Shown here piece after piece: positions 44,650-57,009 of a stretch of 64,000 nucleotides of DNA. Both the position numbers and the translations under genes were made by a program. The first letter of the stretch is position 1, and each line of letters opens with the position of its first letter. Source of the stretch: Ovis canadensis (taxonomy: Eukaryota; Chordata; Mammalia; Artiodactyla; Bovidae); contig NC_091249.1 in assembly GCF_042477335.2 (NCBI RefSeq), forward strand, positions 42,702,001 through 42,766,000, given 5' to 3'. The notes under the pieces are model-generated. The model was not told where the DNA came from. It worked only from the letters and a program-made list of their open reading frames with translations, and searched no databases.

Positions 44650-46150
44650 AGTACAAGATACAATGAAATATTATTCAGTCATTAAAAAGAAAGATGTTGC
44701 CATTTGCCTCAAAATGGATGGATTTGGAGAGCATACTGCTAAGTGAAATAAGTAAGACAGTTCAGTTCAGTTCAGTCTCCCAGTTGCAAATGACTCTTTG
44801 CTACCACATAAACTGCAGCACGCCAGGCTTCCCTGTCCTTCACCAGCTCCTGGAGCTTACTCAAACTCATGTCCATTGAGTCGGTGATGCCGTCCAACCA
44901 TCCCATCCTCTGTCATCCCCTTATCCTCTCACCTTCAATCTTTCCCAATGTCAGGGTCTTTTCAAATGAGTCAGTTTTTTACATCAAGTGGCCAAAGTAT
45001 TGCAGTTTCAGCTTCAACATCAGTCCTTCCAATGAATATTCAGGACTGATTTCCTTTAGGATGGACTGGTTGGATCTCCTTGCAGTCCAAGGGACTCTCA
45101 AGAGTCTTCTCCAACATCACAGTTCAAAAGCATCAGTTCTTCCATGCTCAGCTTCCTTTATAGTCCAACTCTCACATCCATACATGACTACCGGAAAAAC
45201 CATAGCTTTGACTAGACAGACCTTTGCTGGCAAAGTAATGTCTCTGCTTTTTAATACACTGTCAAGGTTTTTCATAGCTTTTCTTCCAAGGAGCAAGCAT
45301 CTTTTAATTTCATGGCTGCAGTCACCATCTGTAGTGATTTTGGAGTCCTCCAAAAATAAAGTCTCTCACTGTCTCCACTGTTTCCCCATCTATATGCCAT
45401 GAAGTGATGGGACCAGATACCATGATCTTAGTTTTCTGAATGTTGAGTTTTAAGCCAACTTTTCACTCTCTTCTTTCACTTTCATCAAGAGGCTCTTTAG
45501 TTCTTCTTCACTTTCTGCCATAAGGGTGGTGTCATCTGCATATCTGAGGTTATTGATATTTCTCCCGGCAATCTTGATTCCAGCCTGTGTTTCCTCCAGC
45601 CCAGCGTTTCTCATGATGTACTCTGCATATAAGTTAAATGAGCAGGGTGAGAATATACAGCCTTGACGTACTCCATTCCCAATTTGGAACCAGTCTGTTG
45701 TTCCATGTCCAATTCTAACTGTTGCTTCTTGACCTGCATACAGATATCTCAGGAGTCAGGTCAGGTTGTCTGGTATTCCCAAGTCTTTAATAATTTTCCA
45801 TAGTTTGTTGTGATCCACACAAAGTAAGACAGAAAAAGACTAATGTTGCACAATATCACTTATATGTGCAATCTAAAAACACAACCAATTAGTGAATGTA
45901 ACAAAAAAGAAGCAGATTCATAAATATAGAGAACTCGAGTGGTCACCAATAGCAAGATGGAAGTGGGGAAGAACAATATATGGGTAAGGGATTAAGAGGT
46001 ACAAACTACTAGGTATAAAATAAGCTATAAGAATATATTGGACAACACAAGGAATACAGCCAATAATCTACAGTAATATAAATGAAGCAGAACTTTTAAA
46101 ACATATATCATTATATTGTACACCCTATAAATTATATAACAATAAAAATG
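44650..46150 (+). mobile_element. L1 3' end split by BovB
   Basis: Left part: AATGAAATATTATTCAGTCA, AAAATGGATGGATTTGGAGA. Right part: ACAATATCACTTATATGTGC, AGAACTCGAGTGGTCACCAA, ending TATAACAATAAAAATGC. Together they are the end of L1 ORF2 and the 3' UTR. Confidence 0.82.
44761..45821 (-). mobile_element. BovB LINE, 5'-truncated
   Basis: 1.06 kb 3' part of BovB on the minus strand, ending (5' side) at TTGTGATCCACAC. AAGTAAGACAG at 44750-44760 and 45822-45832 is a perfect 11 bp duplication. Motif C decodes as YADD (45533-45544 region), but RT frames are interrupted, including a Trp/Leu-loop change around 45756. Confidence 0.98.
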
Positions 46151-48185
46151 CTAGGTGCTATTGCTCAATTTGGTTATTTATTAAACTTTTGGTTATTTAT
46201 TTCTAGCTTTCAGATGTAATATCATATGTGAATGTTAAATAAGTAAAATACCACTGAAGGACTAATCCTCAAATACTTGCATAGCAGCCCAGAGCATGTC
46301 AGTATTCAGTAGAAAAAACAAAGTTCCAAGCAAAAATTTCTTTTCCAGATGACAGTAAATCCATCAAAGTACTGTAAACTAAATTTAATTGTATGCTAAA
46401 CAGATCTGTTCCCACTTGGTGATTAACAGATACCTGAAATTCTGATTACGTATTACCCAGACTGCTAGTCTAACCCACAATCTTTTATTTCACTCTATGC
46501 CTTGCAATTTTATTCCATTAAGAGTTCATTAAACATGAATACAATGCCAGAAAGCCAGAATGAGTGCAGGTCAACCCCTAAAATGGAGATTTAACAAGAG
46601 GGACAAAAAGCAATACACACAACTAGGCAGAAATAATCGTGTGTCCTAGAAACCAACGTTTCCTTTCAAAGGTTAAAGCAAATTTTCCTTTGTTTAAATT
46701 GCCAAGATCATAACTCCAATTCTTCATGTGCTTTTACTTAGCCAAGTTTGGCTTCAAATTTCATGGTATTGATGTCAAACATGCTAAAGAGACCTAACAT
46801 AAAATTTAAGCATCAGAAAAGCAATATCACAAGTAAGCAAAAGGGAGCAAAACAAAACCCCAGCAAAAAACAAACAAACAAAAAAAACCTGTTGTACATT
46901 CCCAGGATTTTCAGAACACGTAATTAGTAAGCAATTAGAAAATCAGAGCATCCCCTATGTATGGCAGAACTTTTTCCTCTAGATGATTTCCACACATCAA
47001 AATAACCCACATGACAAATCAAGACAATAGAACCAGGTTGCTAAATGCTGCAACAAGCAAGAAAGCATCAGACATCATCTATGTCATTAAGATATGCAAG
47101 TTCTTGGGACGGATAAATCTGAACTTTGACAAATGTGTTTTGTTATTTCCATCTCTTTGATATCGTACTATGTCCCTAACAAAACACCAAAAAAAATTTC
47201 ATACTTAATCATTTTTGGAGCCCTAACTTCTGGCACAGAAAAAGCAACTCTTTGTTGTAGGAAAGCAGGCGCTAAAGGTTATCCATTACACAGAGAGTGG
47301 GCCTCAGCCTAGGATGGAAGAACTGCCCATTGAAAAACATATATTGTATTTCCAAAAAGGTGTTCCCACATTTTTTAGAACAAACATTATAATTTCAACT
47401 CTGTTCTGCATAGTCTTTCATGTTCTTCTTTCATGACCCAGCTCCCTTTCCCATGCTGCAATAATGAATACACTAAATGTAAGAAAATCATATGGGAACA
47501 GAGATGAGCGGGATCAAATAGGTTTAAGAAAGCACAATGGCTGTATTTCAGGAGGTTGGATAATTCAGTTACAGAATATTTGCCTCTGCTTCCCTTCTGC
47601 AAAGGGAGGCCAGCCACTTTGTGAAGCAAACCAAGTAAGATCTTTCCTCCTCAAAGAGAGACTGTGCTGGGGGTAAATCTATTACAGGGTTGGAGTTTCA
47701 GGGGGTAAAAAAAGATGCTTTTCCTAAGTGTTAGAAAACTAAGTGATTTATACATATATGAATGACCCAAAAGAAAAAAGAACTTAGTGGACTCATCTCT
47801 GACAGATAAGGAGAGCCATATAAAACAACACTGTATTAAATTTGTATTGTGATATGGTAACTAGACCCAAATGTGGAGTACAACCCCTTGCTCCTCAGGG
47901 AGGTGGTCTTTTATTATTAAAAGACCCTTCCCTCTTTACCAGTTGTCAGTCACCATGCCAGGGTTGGGGCTTTTTGGTGATAGCCTATCCCTGCCCCTTC
48001 TATCCATTTCAGTGTGTATCTTTTATCCTTTGTTGTGGAGCTAGTTTTCAGGTTCTTACCAGAGGAAATTGTTTCATATGTAGCTTTATGTTTGTTACAT
48101 ACATGCAAAGAGGTGAGTTCAGGGTTTTCCCATTCCATTATCTTACTTTAGTTCCTAGGTGTAAACTTTTCCTTTGACCCTACTA
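46151..48185. other. Long unassigned stretch
   Basis: About 2 kb without a repeat I can name. 47840-48180 (TTTGTTGTGGAGCTAGTTTT, GGAAATTGTTTCATATGTAG) resembles a dispersed antisense repeat I cannot place. The plus-strand frame 47842-48177 through it is therefore not accepted as a gene. Confidence 0.4.
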
Positions 48186-48244
48186 TAATAGCTAGAACTT
48201 ACTGAATGCTTTCCATATTTCAAAACTGCCCTAATTAACAAAAC
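48186..48244 (-). mobile_element. MIR SINE, outer left piece of a nest
   Basis: TAATAGCTAGAACTTACTGA and ATGCTTTCCATATTTCAAAA match the reverse-strand MIR 3' end. The MIR is cut by L1 here and resumes at 50871. Confidence 0.65.
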
Positions 48245-48993
48245 TATAATTCAAAAAGATACATGCACTCTTATGTTCATAGTAGCACTATTCACAACAA
48301 TCAAGGCATCAGTTCAGTTCAGTTGCTCAGTAGTGTCTGATTCTTTACGACCCCATGGACTGTAGCACACCAGGCCTTCCAGCCCATCACCAACTCCCGG
48401 AGTTTGTTCAAACTCATGTCCATTGAGTCAGTGATGCTATCCAGCCATCTCATCCTCTCATCCCCTTCTCCTCCTGCCTTCAATCTTTCCCAGCATCAGG
48501 ATCTTTTCAAATGAGTCAGTGCTTTGCACCAGGTGGCCAAAGTATTGGAGTTTCCACTTTAGCATCAATCCTTCCAATGAAGATTCAGGACTGATTTCCT
48601 TTAGGATGGTCTGGGTGGATCTCCTTGCAGTCCAAGGGACTTTCAAGAGTCTTCTCCAACACCACTGTTCAAAAGCATCAATTCTTCAGCGCTCCTCTTT
48701 CTTTATAGTCCAACTCTCACATCCATACATGACTCCTGGAAAAACCATAGCTTTGACTAGATGGACCTTTGTTGGTAAAGTAATGTCTCTGTTTTTTAAT
48801 AGGCTGTCTAGGTTGGCCATAACTTTTCTTCTAAGGGGCAAGCGTCTTTTAATTTCATGGCTGCAGTCACTATCTGCAGTGATTTTGGAGCCCAAAACAA
48901 TAAAGCCTCTCACCGTTTCCATTGTTTCCCTATTTATTTGCCATGAAGTGATGGGACCAAATGCCATGATCTTAGTTTTCTGAATGTTGAGCT

Positions 48994-49197
48994 TTAAGCC
49001 AGCTTTTCACTATCCTCTTTCACTTTCATCAAGAGGCTCTTTAGTTCTTCTTCACTTTCTGCCATAAGGGTGGTGCCATCTGCATATCTGAGGTTATTGA
49101 TATTTCTCCTGGCAATCTTGATTCCAGCTTGTGCTTCCTCCAGCCCAGCGTTTCTCATGATGTACTCTGCAGAGAAGTTAAATAAGCGGGGTGACAA
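48994..49197 (-). pseudogene. BovB RT fragment with YADG in place of YADD
   Basis: A 67-codon fragment with FNFSAEYIMRNAGLEEAQAG and the motif C region reading YADG at about residues 38-41. The second catalytic aspartate is replaced by glycine. It follows directly the stop that ends the upstream RT fragment. A further downstream piece at 48686-48967 carries KITADSDCSHEIKRR and YGCESWTIKK. Confidence 0.9.
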
Positions 49198-49233
49198 TAT
49201 ACAGCCTTGACGTACTCCTTTTCCTATTTGGAA

Positions 49234-49845
49234 CTAGTCTGTTGTTCCATGTCCAGTTCTAACTGTTGCTTCCTGACCTGCATACAGGTTTCTCAAGAGG
49301 CAGGTCAGATGGTCTGGTATTCCCATCTCTTTCACAATTTTCCACAATTTATTGTGATCCATACAGTCAAAGGCTTTGGCATAGTTAACAAAGCAGAAGT
49401 AGATGTTTTTCTGGAACTCTCTTGCTTTTTTAATGATCCAGCGGATGTTGGCAATTTGATCTCTGGTTCCTCTGCCTTTCCTAAAACCAGCTTGAACATC
49501 TGGAAGTTCACGGTTCATGTACTGTTGAAGCCTCACTTGGAGAATTTTAAGCTTTACTTTACTAGTGTGTGAGATAAGTGCAATTGTGCAGTAGTTGGAG
49601 CATTCTTTGGCATTGCCTTTCTTTGGTATTGGAATGAAAGCTGACCTTTTCCAGTGCCGTGGCCACCACTGAGTTTTCCAAATTTGCTGGCATATTGAGT
49701 ACAGCCCTTTCACAGCATCATCTTTTAGGATTTGAAATAGCTCAACTGGAATTCCATCACCTCCACTAGCTTTGTTCATAGTGATGCTTCCTAAGGCCCA
49801 CTTGACTTCACATTCCAAGATGTCTGGCTCTAGGTTGGTGATCAC
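49234..49845 (-). pseudogene. BovB RT N-terminal and palm fragment (203 codons)
   Basis: RT blocks in order: EPDILECEVKWALGS, NKASGGDGIPVELFQ (residues 24-38), FIPIPKKGNAKECSNY (70-85), DVQAGFRKGRGTRDQIANI (116-134) and motif A, which reads FVNYAKAFD at about 152-160. The catalytic Asp of motif A is Asn at about residue 154. The frame ends HGTTD at a TAG where sister copies have Trp. The endonuclease lies outside this truncated copy. Confidence 0.93.
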
Positions 49846-50870
49846 ACCATTGTGATTATCTGGGTCATGAAGATCTTTTTTGTACAGTTCTGTGTATTCT
49901 TGCTACCTCTTCTTAATATCTTCTGCTTCTGTTAAGTCTATACAATTTCTGTCCTTTATTGTGCCCATCTTTGCATGAAATGTTCCCTTGGTATCTCTAA
50001 TTTTCTTGAAGAGTTCTCTAGTCTTTCCCATTCTATTGTTTTCCTCTATTTCTTTGTACTGATCACTGAGAAAGGCTTTCTTATCACTCCTTGCTATTCT
50101 TTGGAACTCTGCATTCAAAAGGGTATATCTTTCTTTTTCTCCTTTGCCTTTCATTTCTCTTCTTTTCATAGCTATTTATAAGGCCTCCTCAGACAATCAT
50201 TTTGTCTTTTTGCATTTCTTTTCCTTGAGGATGGTCTTGATCCCTGCCTCCTCTACAGTGTCACAAACCTCCATCCATAGCTCTTCAGGCACTCTGTCTA
50301 TCAGATCTAATCTATAGTCAAGGAATGGAAACAACCTAAATGTCCACTGACACAAGAATGGATAAAGAAGATGTAGTCCATATACAATGGATTATTTCGC
50401 AGCCATAGAAAACAATGAAATAATCTCATTTTCAGCAACATGCCTGGACCTAAAGATTATCATACTAAGTGAGCTGAGTCAGAAGGAGAAAGACAAATAC
50501 CTTATGATATCATTTACGTGTGGAATCTAAAATAGGACACAAATGAACCTATCTATGAAACAGAAATAGTCTTGCAGAAATAAAGAACAGACTGGTGGCT
50601 GCAAAGGGAGAGAGGTTGGGAGGGGAATGGAGCGGGAGGTTGGGGTTAGCAAGTAAAGCTTTTATACACAGAATGGAGAAACAACAAGGTCATGCTGTAT
50701 AGCACAGAGCATTATATTCAATATTCTATGATAAACCATAATGGAAAATAATATTTAAAAAGAGTACACATATATTATAACTGAATCACTTTCCTGTACA
50801 GCAGAAATTAATACAACACTGTAAATCAACTGTATTTCAATTTTTAAAAACCTCTCTAATTAAACAAAAC

Positions 50871-50990
50871 AAACTATTTCATTTAATATTGGTGTAGTCT
50901 AAGTATCTTCATTTTACAGGTAATGCAACTAAATCTCACAAATATGATAAAGCCATACCTAAAGCCACGTAGCATTTCACAAATTACCAC
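50871..50990 (-). mobile_element. MIR SINE, outer right piece of a nest
   Basis: TATTTCATTTAATATTGGTG and ATCTTCATTTTACAGGTAAT continue the MIR consensus exactly where the left piece stops (48244), allowing for the target duplication. Confidence 0.72.
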
Positions 50991-52028
50991 CAATGAATAA
51001 TCAGCTACTTCAAGTGATTTCTTCCTTCCTCATCCATTTGGCAGTATGATACCACACAGAGAAGACTGCTGTATGCATTATGCGTGGGAAGGAAAGAAGA
51101 AAATTCATCTCAGCAGAGCTGAGGTTTTTCTTTCCATAACTAGAGTTTGCTTTCCTTGCCTTTTTCTTAACAGTATTTCCAACTTTGTGGCAAGAGACAC
51201 TGTACAGGGAAAAAAAGAAAAAATCCATGTGTGTGAACCTGGATGATGTGGTAGTTTCTTTAATTAGACATGTCTCATATCTACTTCCCAGACTAGCTCA
51301 TTATGTGGCTAATTCACACGAAAAGGAGTGGCTATCAGATATTCTTCAACTCTCAGTCCTGAAGCAAGAATTCTGTAATCAATATACACACTATTTAAAA
51401 AATTCTAACATGATGTGATTTGGGTGTGCCATAAAGCTTAATATAAAAGAACTTAATTTTCCTACCATCTCTTGGGACTAGGCCTGGATTCATTGTTTTT
51501 TCAATGTTCTCCCTTAGAATCCACTCCATCATTTCTATTCCTTCACAGTTCTGAAAACCTTTGCTCACAGCACTTGAATCAGATCACACAGGTTTATAGA
51601 AGATACCCCATGCTGGATAAACCCTGCCCAGCCTTGTCATGGAAATTTCATTCTCTGGCTCTTTGACCAACAAGCCATCCCTGAAGCTGACAAGGTCGGC
51701 CTGGGTGCCAGCCATCATCTGTGAGTCAGAGCGTTAGATGGGCCCAGGCTCAACAGGGAACCCAGAAACCAAGCTACCTCCAGGCAAGCAGTGCCTAATT
51801 TCAGGTTGACAGCCTTGCTGAGAGTTTCTAGGGCAAGACTTGCCACCGAACAGGTTCTACAAGGTTGTTTCCATAACTTCTGTGGCCGTTGTCAGACTGA
51901 TGAGCTAGGAACTTTCTCCCAGACAACCAAAAGCACATTTCACTCCAAATTCTACATTTATTTCTGCATTCCAAAAAACCTCACAGGAATTCCTTAGCAT
52001 GTCTTACTTGCTTTTCTATACTCTCAGT
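50991..52028. other. Unassigned stretch
   Basis: No recognised repeat. 51670-51960 has a balanced, unique-looking composition. No coding signature could be supported in either strand. Confidence 0.4.
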
Positions 52029-53174
52029 CAGTTCGGTTCAGTTCAGTCGCTCAGTCATGTCTAACTCTTTTCAGCCCCATGAGCTGCAGCCTGCATCCCT
52101 GTCCAACATCAACACCCAGAGCCCACCCAAACTCATGTCCATTGAGTCGGTGATGTCATCAAACCATCTCATCCTCTGTTGTCCCCTTCTCCTCCTGCCC
52201 TCAATCTTTCCCAGCATCAGGGTCTTTTCAAATGAGTCAGCTCTTCATATCAGGTGGCCAAAGTATTGGAGTTGCAGCTTCAGCATCAGTCCTTCCAATG
52301 AATATTCAGGACTGATTTCCTTTAGGATGGACTAGTTGGATCTCCTTGAAGTCCAAGGGACTCTCAAGAGTCTTCTCCAACACCACAGTTCAAAAGCATC
52401 AACTCTTCGGTACTCAGCTTTCTTTATAGTCCAACTCTCACATCCGTACATGACTCCTGGAAAAACCATAACCTTGACTAGACAGACCTTTGTTGGCAAA
52501 GTAATGTCTCTGCTTTTTAATATGCTGTCTAGGTTGGTCATAACTTTCCTTCCAAGGAGTAAGGTTCTTTTAATTTCATGGCTGCAATCACCATCTGCAG
52601 TGATTTTGGAGTCCAGAAAAATAAAGTCTCTCACTGTTTCCCCATCTATATGCCATGAGGTGATGGGACCAGATGCCATGATCTTCGTTTTCTGAATGTT
52701 GAGCTTTAAGTCAACTTTTCACTCTCCTCTTTCACTTTCATCAAGAGGCTTTTTAGTTCCTCTTCACTTTCTGCTATAAGGGTGATGTCTTCTGCATATC
52801 TGAGGTTATTGATATTTCTCCCGGCAATCTTGATTCCAGCTTGTGCTTCCTCCAGCCCAGAGTTTCTCATGATGTACTCTGCATATAAGTTAAATAAGCA
52901 GGGTGACAATATACAGCCTTGACGTACTCCTTTTCCTATTTGGAACCAGTCTGTTGTTCCATGTCCAGTTCTAACTGTTGCTTCCTGACCTGCATACAAG
53001 TTTCTCAAGAGGCAGGTCAGGTGGTCTGGTATTCCCATCTCTTTCAGAATTTTCCACAGTTTATTTTGATCCACACAGTCAAAGGCTTTGGCATAGTCAA
53101 CAGCACAGAAATAGATGTTTTTCTGGAACTCTCTCACTTTTTCGATGATCCAGCAGATGTTGGCAATTTGATCT
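52029..53174 (-). mobile_element. BovB LINE, 5'-truncated
   Basis: 1.15 kb 3' part of BovB, from CAGTTCGGTTCAGTTCAGTC to a 5' break at TGTTGGCAATTTGATCT. Two long RT-derived frames survive. No clear target-site duplication is seen. Confidence 0.97.
52706..53137 (-). pseudogene. BovB RT palm fragment with YAED
   Basis: A 143-codon fragment with motif A VDYAKAFD at about residues 13-20, GVRQGCILSPC at 70-80 and motif C reading YAED at 114-117, so the first catalytic aspartate is glutamate. The next piece, 52332-52679, continues with KITADGDCSHEIKRT, YGCESWTIKKAEYRR and [14 protein letters not shown] short indel around 52706-52715 separates them. Confidence 0.92.
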
Positions 53175-54235
53175 AGAGCCTGAAATACAGGAATTATTGA
53201 CTAAATGCTTATTGAATGGATGAATGATAGAAATAATCAGAAAAGCAAAGATGACTATGTAAAAATAGGTTAAATTTTAAAACAGCTGTTCTTCAACCTG
53301 ACATCACTGTCTAGATGCCAAGGAAAGATTACTAGAAGGTCTCAAACTTTAGGCACTTAATAATCACCTGGGCATCTTGTTATAATACAACTTTTATTCA
53401 CTAGGTATGTCATTGAGCCTAATTTTGGTATGTCTGAAAATCTCCCAAGTAATTCTATTGACTGAAATCACATTTTGAGTAGCAATTTCCTAGTCAGCAA
53501 CAACTAATTGGTCTTACCATCACTAGAATCTTGGTGAGCTCCATGGGTCAGGCAAACTTACCCATGATTAATAAAATAATATGTATGTCTTGGCACACAA
53601 TAAGTAATCAATTCTAAAAACTCAAATCATAATTTCATCAGAAATATAATAAATTAGATTTATGTAAGGCACATGGAAATTTACCTAAAGAAAACTTACA
53701 TCAAAAATCTTCCCATTCCCATACTGAAGAATGAATTTCAGAATTTTCTATCAGATAAACTTAGTGTGGTCAGCTTTGAACCATAACTTAAATTCACCAG
53801 CCAAATCTTCAGCTATAATATGTCTTCAGATCAGGGTATAATTCTTTCAAATTTCTTCATGAACTTCATTCTCATGAAAAATGGAAAAAATAGTGAAAAC
53901 CTGATCACTATTCCAGAATAGTTTTGTTATTCAATAACAAAACATTTGCTATTGATTTTTAAAGAGAAGTAAGAAAGTAGAGAGCAAAATTGAACTTATA
54001 TTGAGTAAAATGACAGATGAAGTTGACTGTGGTGTTTTACAAACTAAAGCCATTGAGACCAAATGGAAAACACAACATATCCCCAGTGATAATTTAAAAG
54101 TGTGAATTTGGAAGAAGATAGTCATTTGTTTACAATGAGGATTTATATTGGTATATACTGTTTCTACAAATTAAATAACTACTCAAAAGTCTCTATGTAG
54201 ATTTTCTTTACAACCAATATTTAAAATAGTAGGTA
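53175..54235. other. Mostly unassigned; contains one MER5
   Basis: Apart from the MER5 fossil at 53337-53490 I recognise nothing. AT-rich. Confidence 0.45.
53337..53490 (+). mobile_element. MER5-type hAT fossil
   Basis: GGTCTCAAACTTTAGGCACT, TAATCACCTGGGCATCTTGT and CACATTTTGAGTAGCAATTT follow MER5 from one terminal inverted repeat to the other. Confidence 0.78.
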
Positions 54236-54566
54236 TGCAAAGAGATCCAACCAGTCCATTCTGAAGGCGATCAGTCCTGGGTGTTCTTTGGAAGGAATGA
54301 TGCTAAAGCTAAAACTCCAATACTTTGGCCACCTCATGCAAAGAGTTGACTCATTGGAAAAGACTCTGATGCTGGGAAGGATTCGGGGCAGGAGGAGAAG
54401 GGGACGACAGACGATGAGATGGCTGAATGGCATCATTGACTCGATGGACCTGAGTCTGAGTGAACTCCGGGAGTTGGTGATGGACAGGGAGGCCTGGTGT
54501 GCTGTGATTCATGGTGTCGCAGAGTCGGACATGACTGAGCGACTGAAATGAACTGAACTGAACTGA
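54236..54566 (+). mobile_element. BovB LINE 3' end
   Basis: Last 0.33 kb of BovB: AGATCCAACCAGTCCATTCT to CTGAAATGAACTGAACTGAA. A small deletion in the GTCGCAGAGTCGGACATGAC block. No obvious target duplication. Confidence 0.96.
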
Positions 54567-54729
54567 TGCTTAACTAAAAGCTAGCATGCAAAGTAGAATC
54601 TTAATAGGACTTAGAAAGTAAACACATAAACTAGAACACAAAGAACTGAACTGGCTGGACTCCAGATTCATGACACAGCCATTCAGCTATCCACGTAAGG
54701 CCCCTGTTTTGCTTTATTTCTCCTCTAAT

Positions 54730-55420
54730 CTTCAATCTCCATTTCTAATCCATTCCTCCACCTGTAAGAAACTACTCTAACACATTTGGCACCTTTCCTA
54801 AACATGCAAGTATATTTGAAAAGCGGTACTGTTTTCTTGTGTGTTTATGTTTTAAATTTGCCAGCTATATCATGTTAGCGGTCTTTTGTTATCTTACATT
54901 TTCCCCTCAATACAACGTTTGAAAGATTTCTCCACATAACTCTGTCTTTGTTACCCCTGTGAATATCACAGCATTTCTCCCATCTGCTCCCCTAGAGATA
55001 GATACCTATGTTTTTGACAATGCCCTGTTCTACAAATCATTTGCAAGTAATCAAGCTTATATAGGCCTCCTTAGAAACTAAAAGTCCCACGGAGTGGAGT
55101 GGATGGGTCCTGGGATCTACACGTATGAAACTAAGTACCTCCAGACTATTTTCCAGAGTAATTGCTGGAATCTATAGTCTCTGCTTTAACCATTGTTCTG
55201 TTAGTTTCTTCTTTTTTAAATAAACATTTACTAACTATTCTAGATATTATCCCTTCTCAGTTTTTGAGTTCTCAGATTAACTTCTCTCAGCCCATTCTCT
55301 GTCAGTAGACTTTACTGATGGTTCCCTTCATTGAATAGAAACTTAGAAGTTTTTATGTAGTCAAAGTTCTAAAATTATTATTTCTTGAACTATTTGTAGC
55401 AGATATGATTCACTTATTTT
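54730..55420 (-). mobile_element. Old L1 3' region, reverse strand
   Basis: Antisense L1 blocks: ACTATTTTCCAGAGTAATTG (position of CTGTTTTCCAAAGTGGTTG), CTAGATATTATCCCTTCTCA, ACTTAGAAGTTTTTATGTAG then TCAAAGTTCTAAAATTATT. Highly diverged. Confidence 0.6.
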
Positions 55421-55959
55421 TTTCCCAGCTAAAAGAACACAAACACTGTAGCACACATAGATCTCTGATTTCAAGGAAAATTCAGACTCTCTCTCTAGCC
55501 CTAGAAGATGAATCTGACTGATTCAATGAGTCATAGGAATTGCACTTCCTCTACCAGTGATTTCCTTAGATATCAGATATGACACAGTTCTGGACAAAGA
55601 AACAAAATAGGGCACATGCTTCAGAGTTTCCCTTCCTCTTACATAAATATCTTCACTTAGGGAGAGCCTTGCCCACTCTTCTTCCTTTCCTTGCTCTAAG
55701 TGATAGCATGAGATAACTACCATGTAGTGAAAAAGGCACACTAAAGACAGGAGAGAAGAAAAAAAGTTAGAAAAAAACTAGGTTCCAGATGGCATCACAA
55801 AGCACTTGGATTAATTCCATCACATTTAAGCACCGTAATTTTTGTTGTGTGACAAAAGTAAAACACTATTTCTTTACTCAGGGCCAGGATTCTTTGTGAC
55901 TTGAAACTTTATGTATCCTATATTATACAGTCTCAGTCTGATATGAGGCTTCCCAGAAG
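55421..55959. other. Unassigned stretch
   Basis: No recognised feature. The minus-strand frame 55523-55741 has no recognisable domain. Confidence 0.4.
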
Positions 55960-57009
55960 CAGACCCAAAGATAAGGAGTCAAGATGTAAAAATACTATAA
56001 AAAATACTAGCAAAGTACAAAGATATTTGAAAAGGATAATATGTCAAGATCAAATCTGGTTTGTTCTAGTAATGGAAGGCTGATTTAACATCTGAAAATC
56101 AATGTAATTAACTACTAAAAAGATTAAGTTTGAAAAATCATATGATCATCTCAGTAGATGAAGGAAAATGACTTTATAAAATTAAGCATCTATTCATGAT
56201 AAAAATTGCTACTATACTATAAATAAATAGGAACAGTTTATTGTGTAAAAAGGTATCTATGAATCCTACTGAAAAAATTATACTGAATGGTAAAATAATG
56301 AAAACTTTAAATCCAAGAATAAGGACAAGATATGAATGTCTACTGTCACCAATTCTAATAACACTGTACTAGCTATTGCAATAAGGTAAGGCAAGAAAAC
56401 ATAAGAAAAAGATTGGAAGAAAAAAACAAAACTGTTATTTTCTAGGTAGTATAATAAGTATGTAAAAAGTCCAAAAAATTCTACAGATAAACTATTAGAA
56501 CTAATACATGAATTCCAAATAATCACAACATTTAAAATCTATTTCGTGCCTAAATATGGATAAGAAATAGAATTTAAATTAAAAATTTTAAATTTAAAAA
56601 ATATTTATAATAAGATCTTTAAAACAACCAACGGCTTAGAAAATACTAATGAGAACTATGTAAAAACCACAAAATATTACTAAGAGAAATTAAATAAAGA
56701 GCTAAATAAACAGTGAGATGTAGTATGTTCACATATTGGGAGTTTGAATTGTAAGGATGTTAGTTTTCATGCTTTATCTAAAGATTCAAGGAAATTCCAA
56801 ACAACATTTCAGCAGGTGTGTGCTTGTGTGTGTAATCTATGTGTACACATGGAAACAAGCTAACTTAAATACTATGTGGAAATTTAAAAGATTAATAATA
56901 ACTCTGGCTTCATTAAAAACAAAAATTGGAAAACTTACACTACTGGATATGTTACTCTAATTAAGACAGCGATGTACTGGTGCAAAAACAGGCAAAGCCA
57001 AAACAATAA
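55960..57009 (+). mobile_element. Old L1 ORF2 (RT region)
   Basis: TGATTTAACATCTGAAAATC, CATATGATCATCTCAGTAGA, TTATACTGAATGGTAAAATA, CTAATACATGAATTCCAAAT follow L1 RT order. Many indels. An AT-rich imperfect palindrome (TTTAAATTAAAAATTTTAAA) lies near 56573-56592. Confidence 0.7.

Larger units (their letters stand above)
48310..50317 (-). mobile_element. BovB LINE, longest copy (2.0 kb)
   Basis: Runs from the 3' repeat AGTTCAGTTCAGTTGCTCAG to a 5' break past the linker, near CTGTCTATCAGATCTAATCT. TCAAGGCAT at 48301-48309 and TCAAGGAAT at 50318-50326 are the likely target duplication. Three separate lesions hit the RT: motif A Asp to Asn, a Trp to stop after HGTTD, and motif C YADD to YADG. 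Confidence 0.97.
48245..50853 (+). mobile_element. L1 LINE 3' end, split by BovB
   Basis: Artiodactyl L1 in two parts (48245-48309 and 50318-50853): CATAGTAGCACTATTCACAA on the left, AAACAACCTAAATGTCCACT to CAACTGTATTTCAATTTTTA on the right. CCCTAATTAACAAAAC at 48229-48244 and CTCTAATTAAACAAAAC at 50854-50870 are the target-site duplication in MIR. Confidence 0.95.

Noticed and set aside
47842..48177. Plus-strand frame of 111 codons with Cys-rich hydrophobic sequence
   Set aside because: It lies in sequence that looks like an old dispersed repeat in antisense, and shows no domain or splice context.
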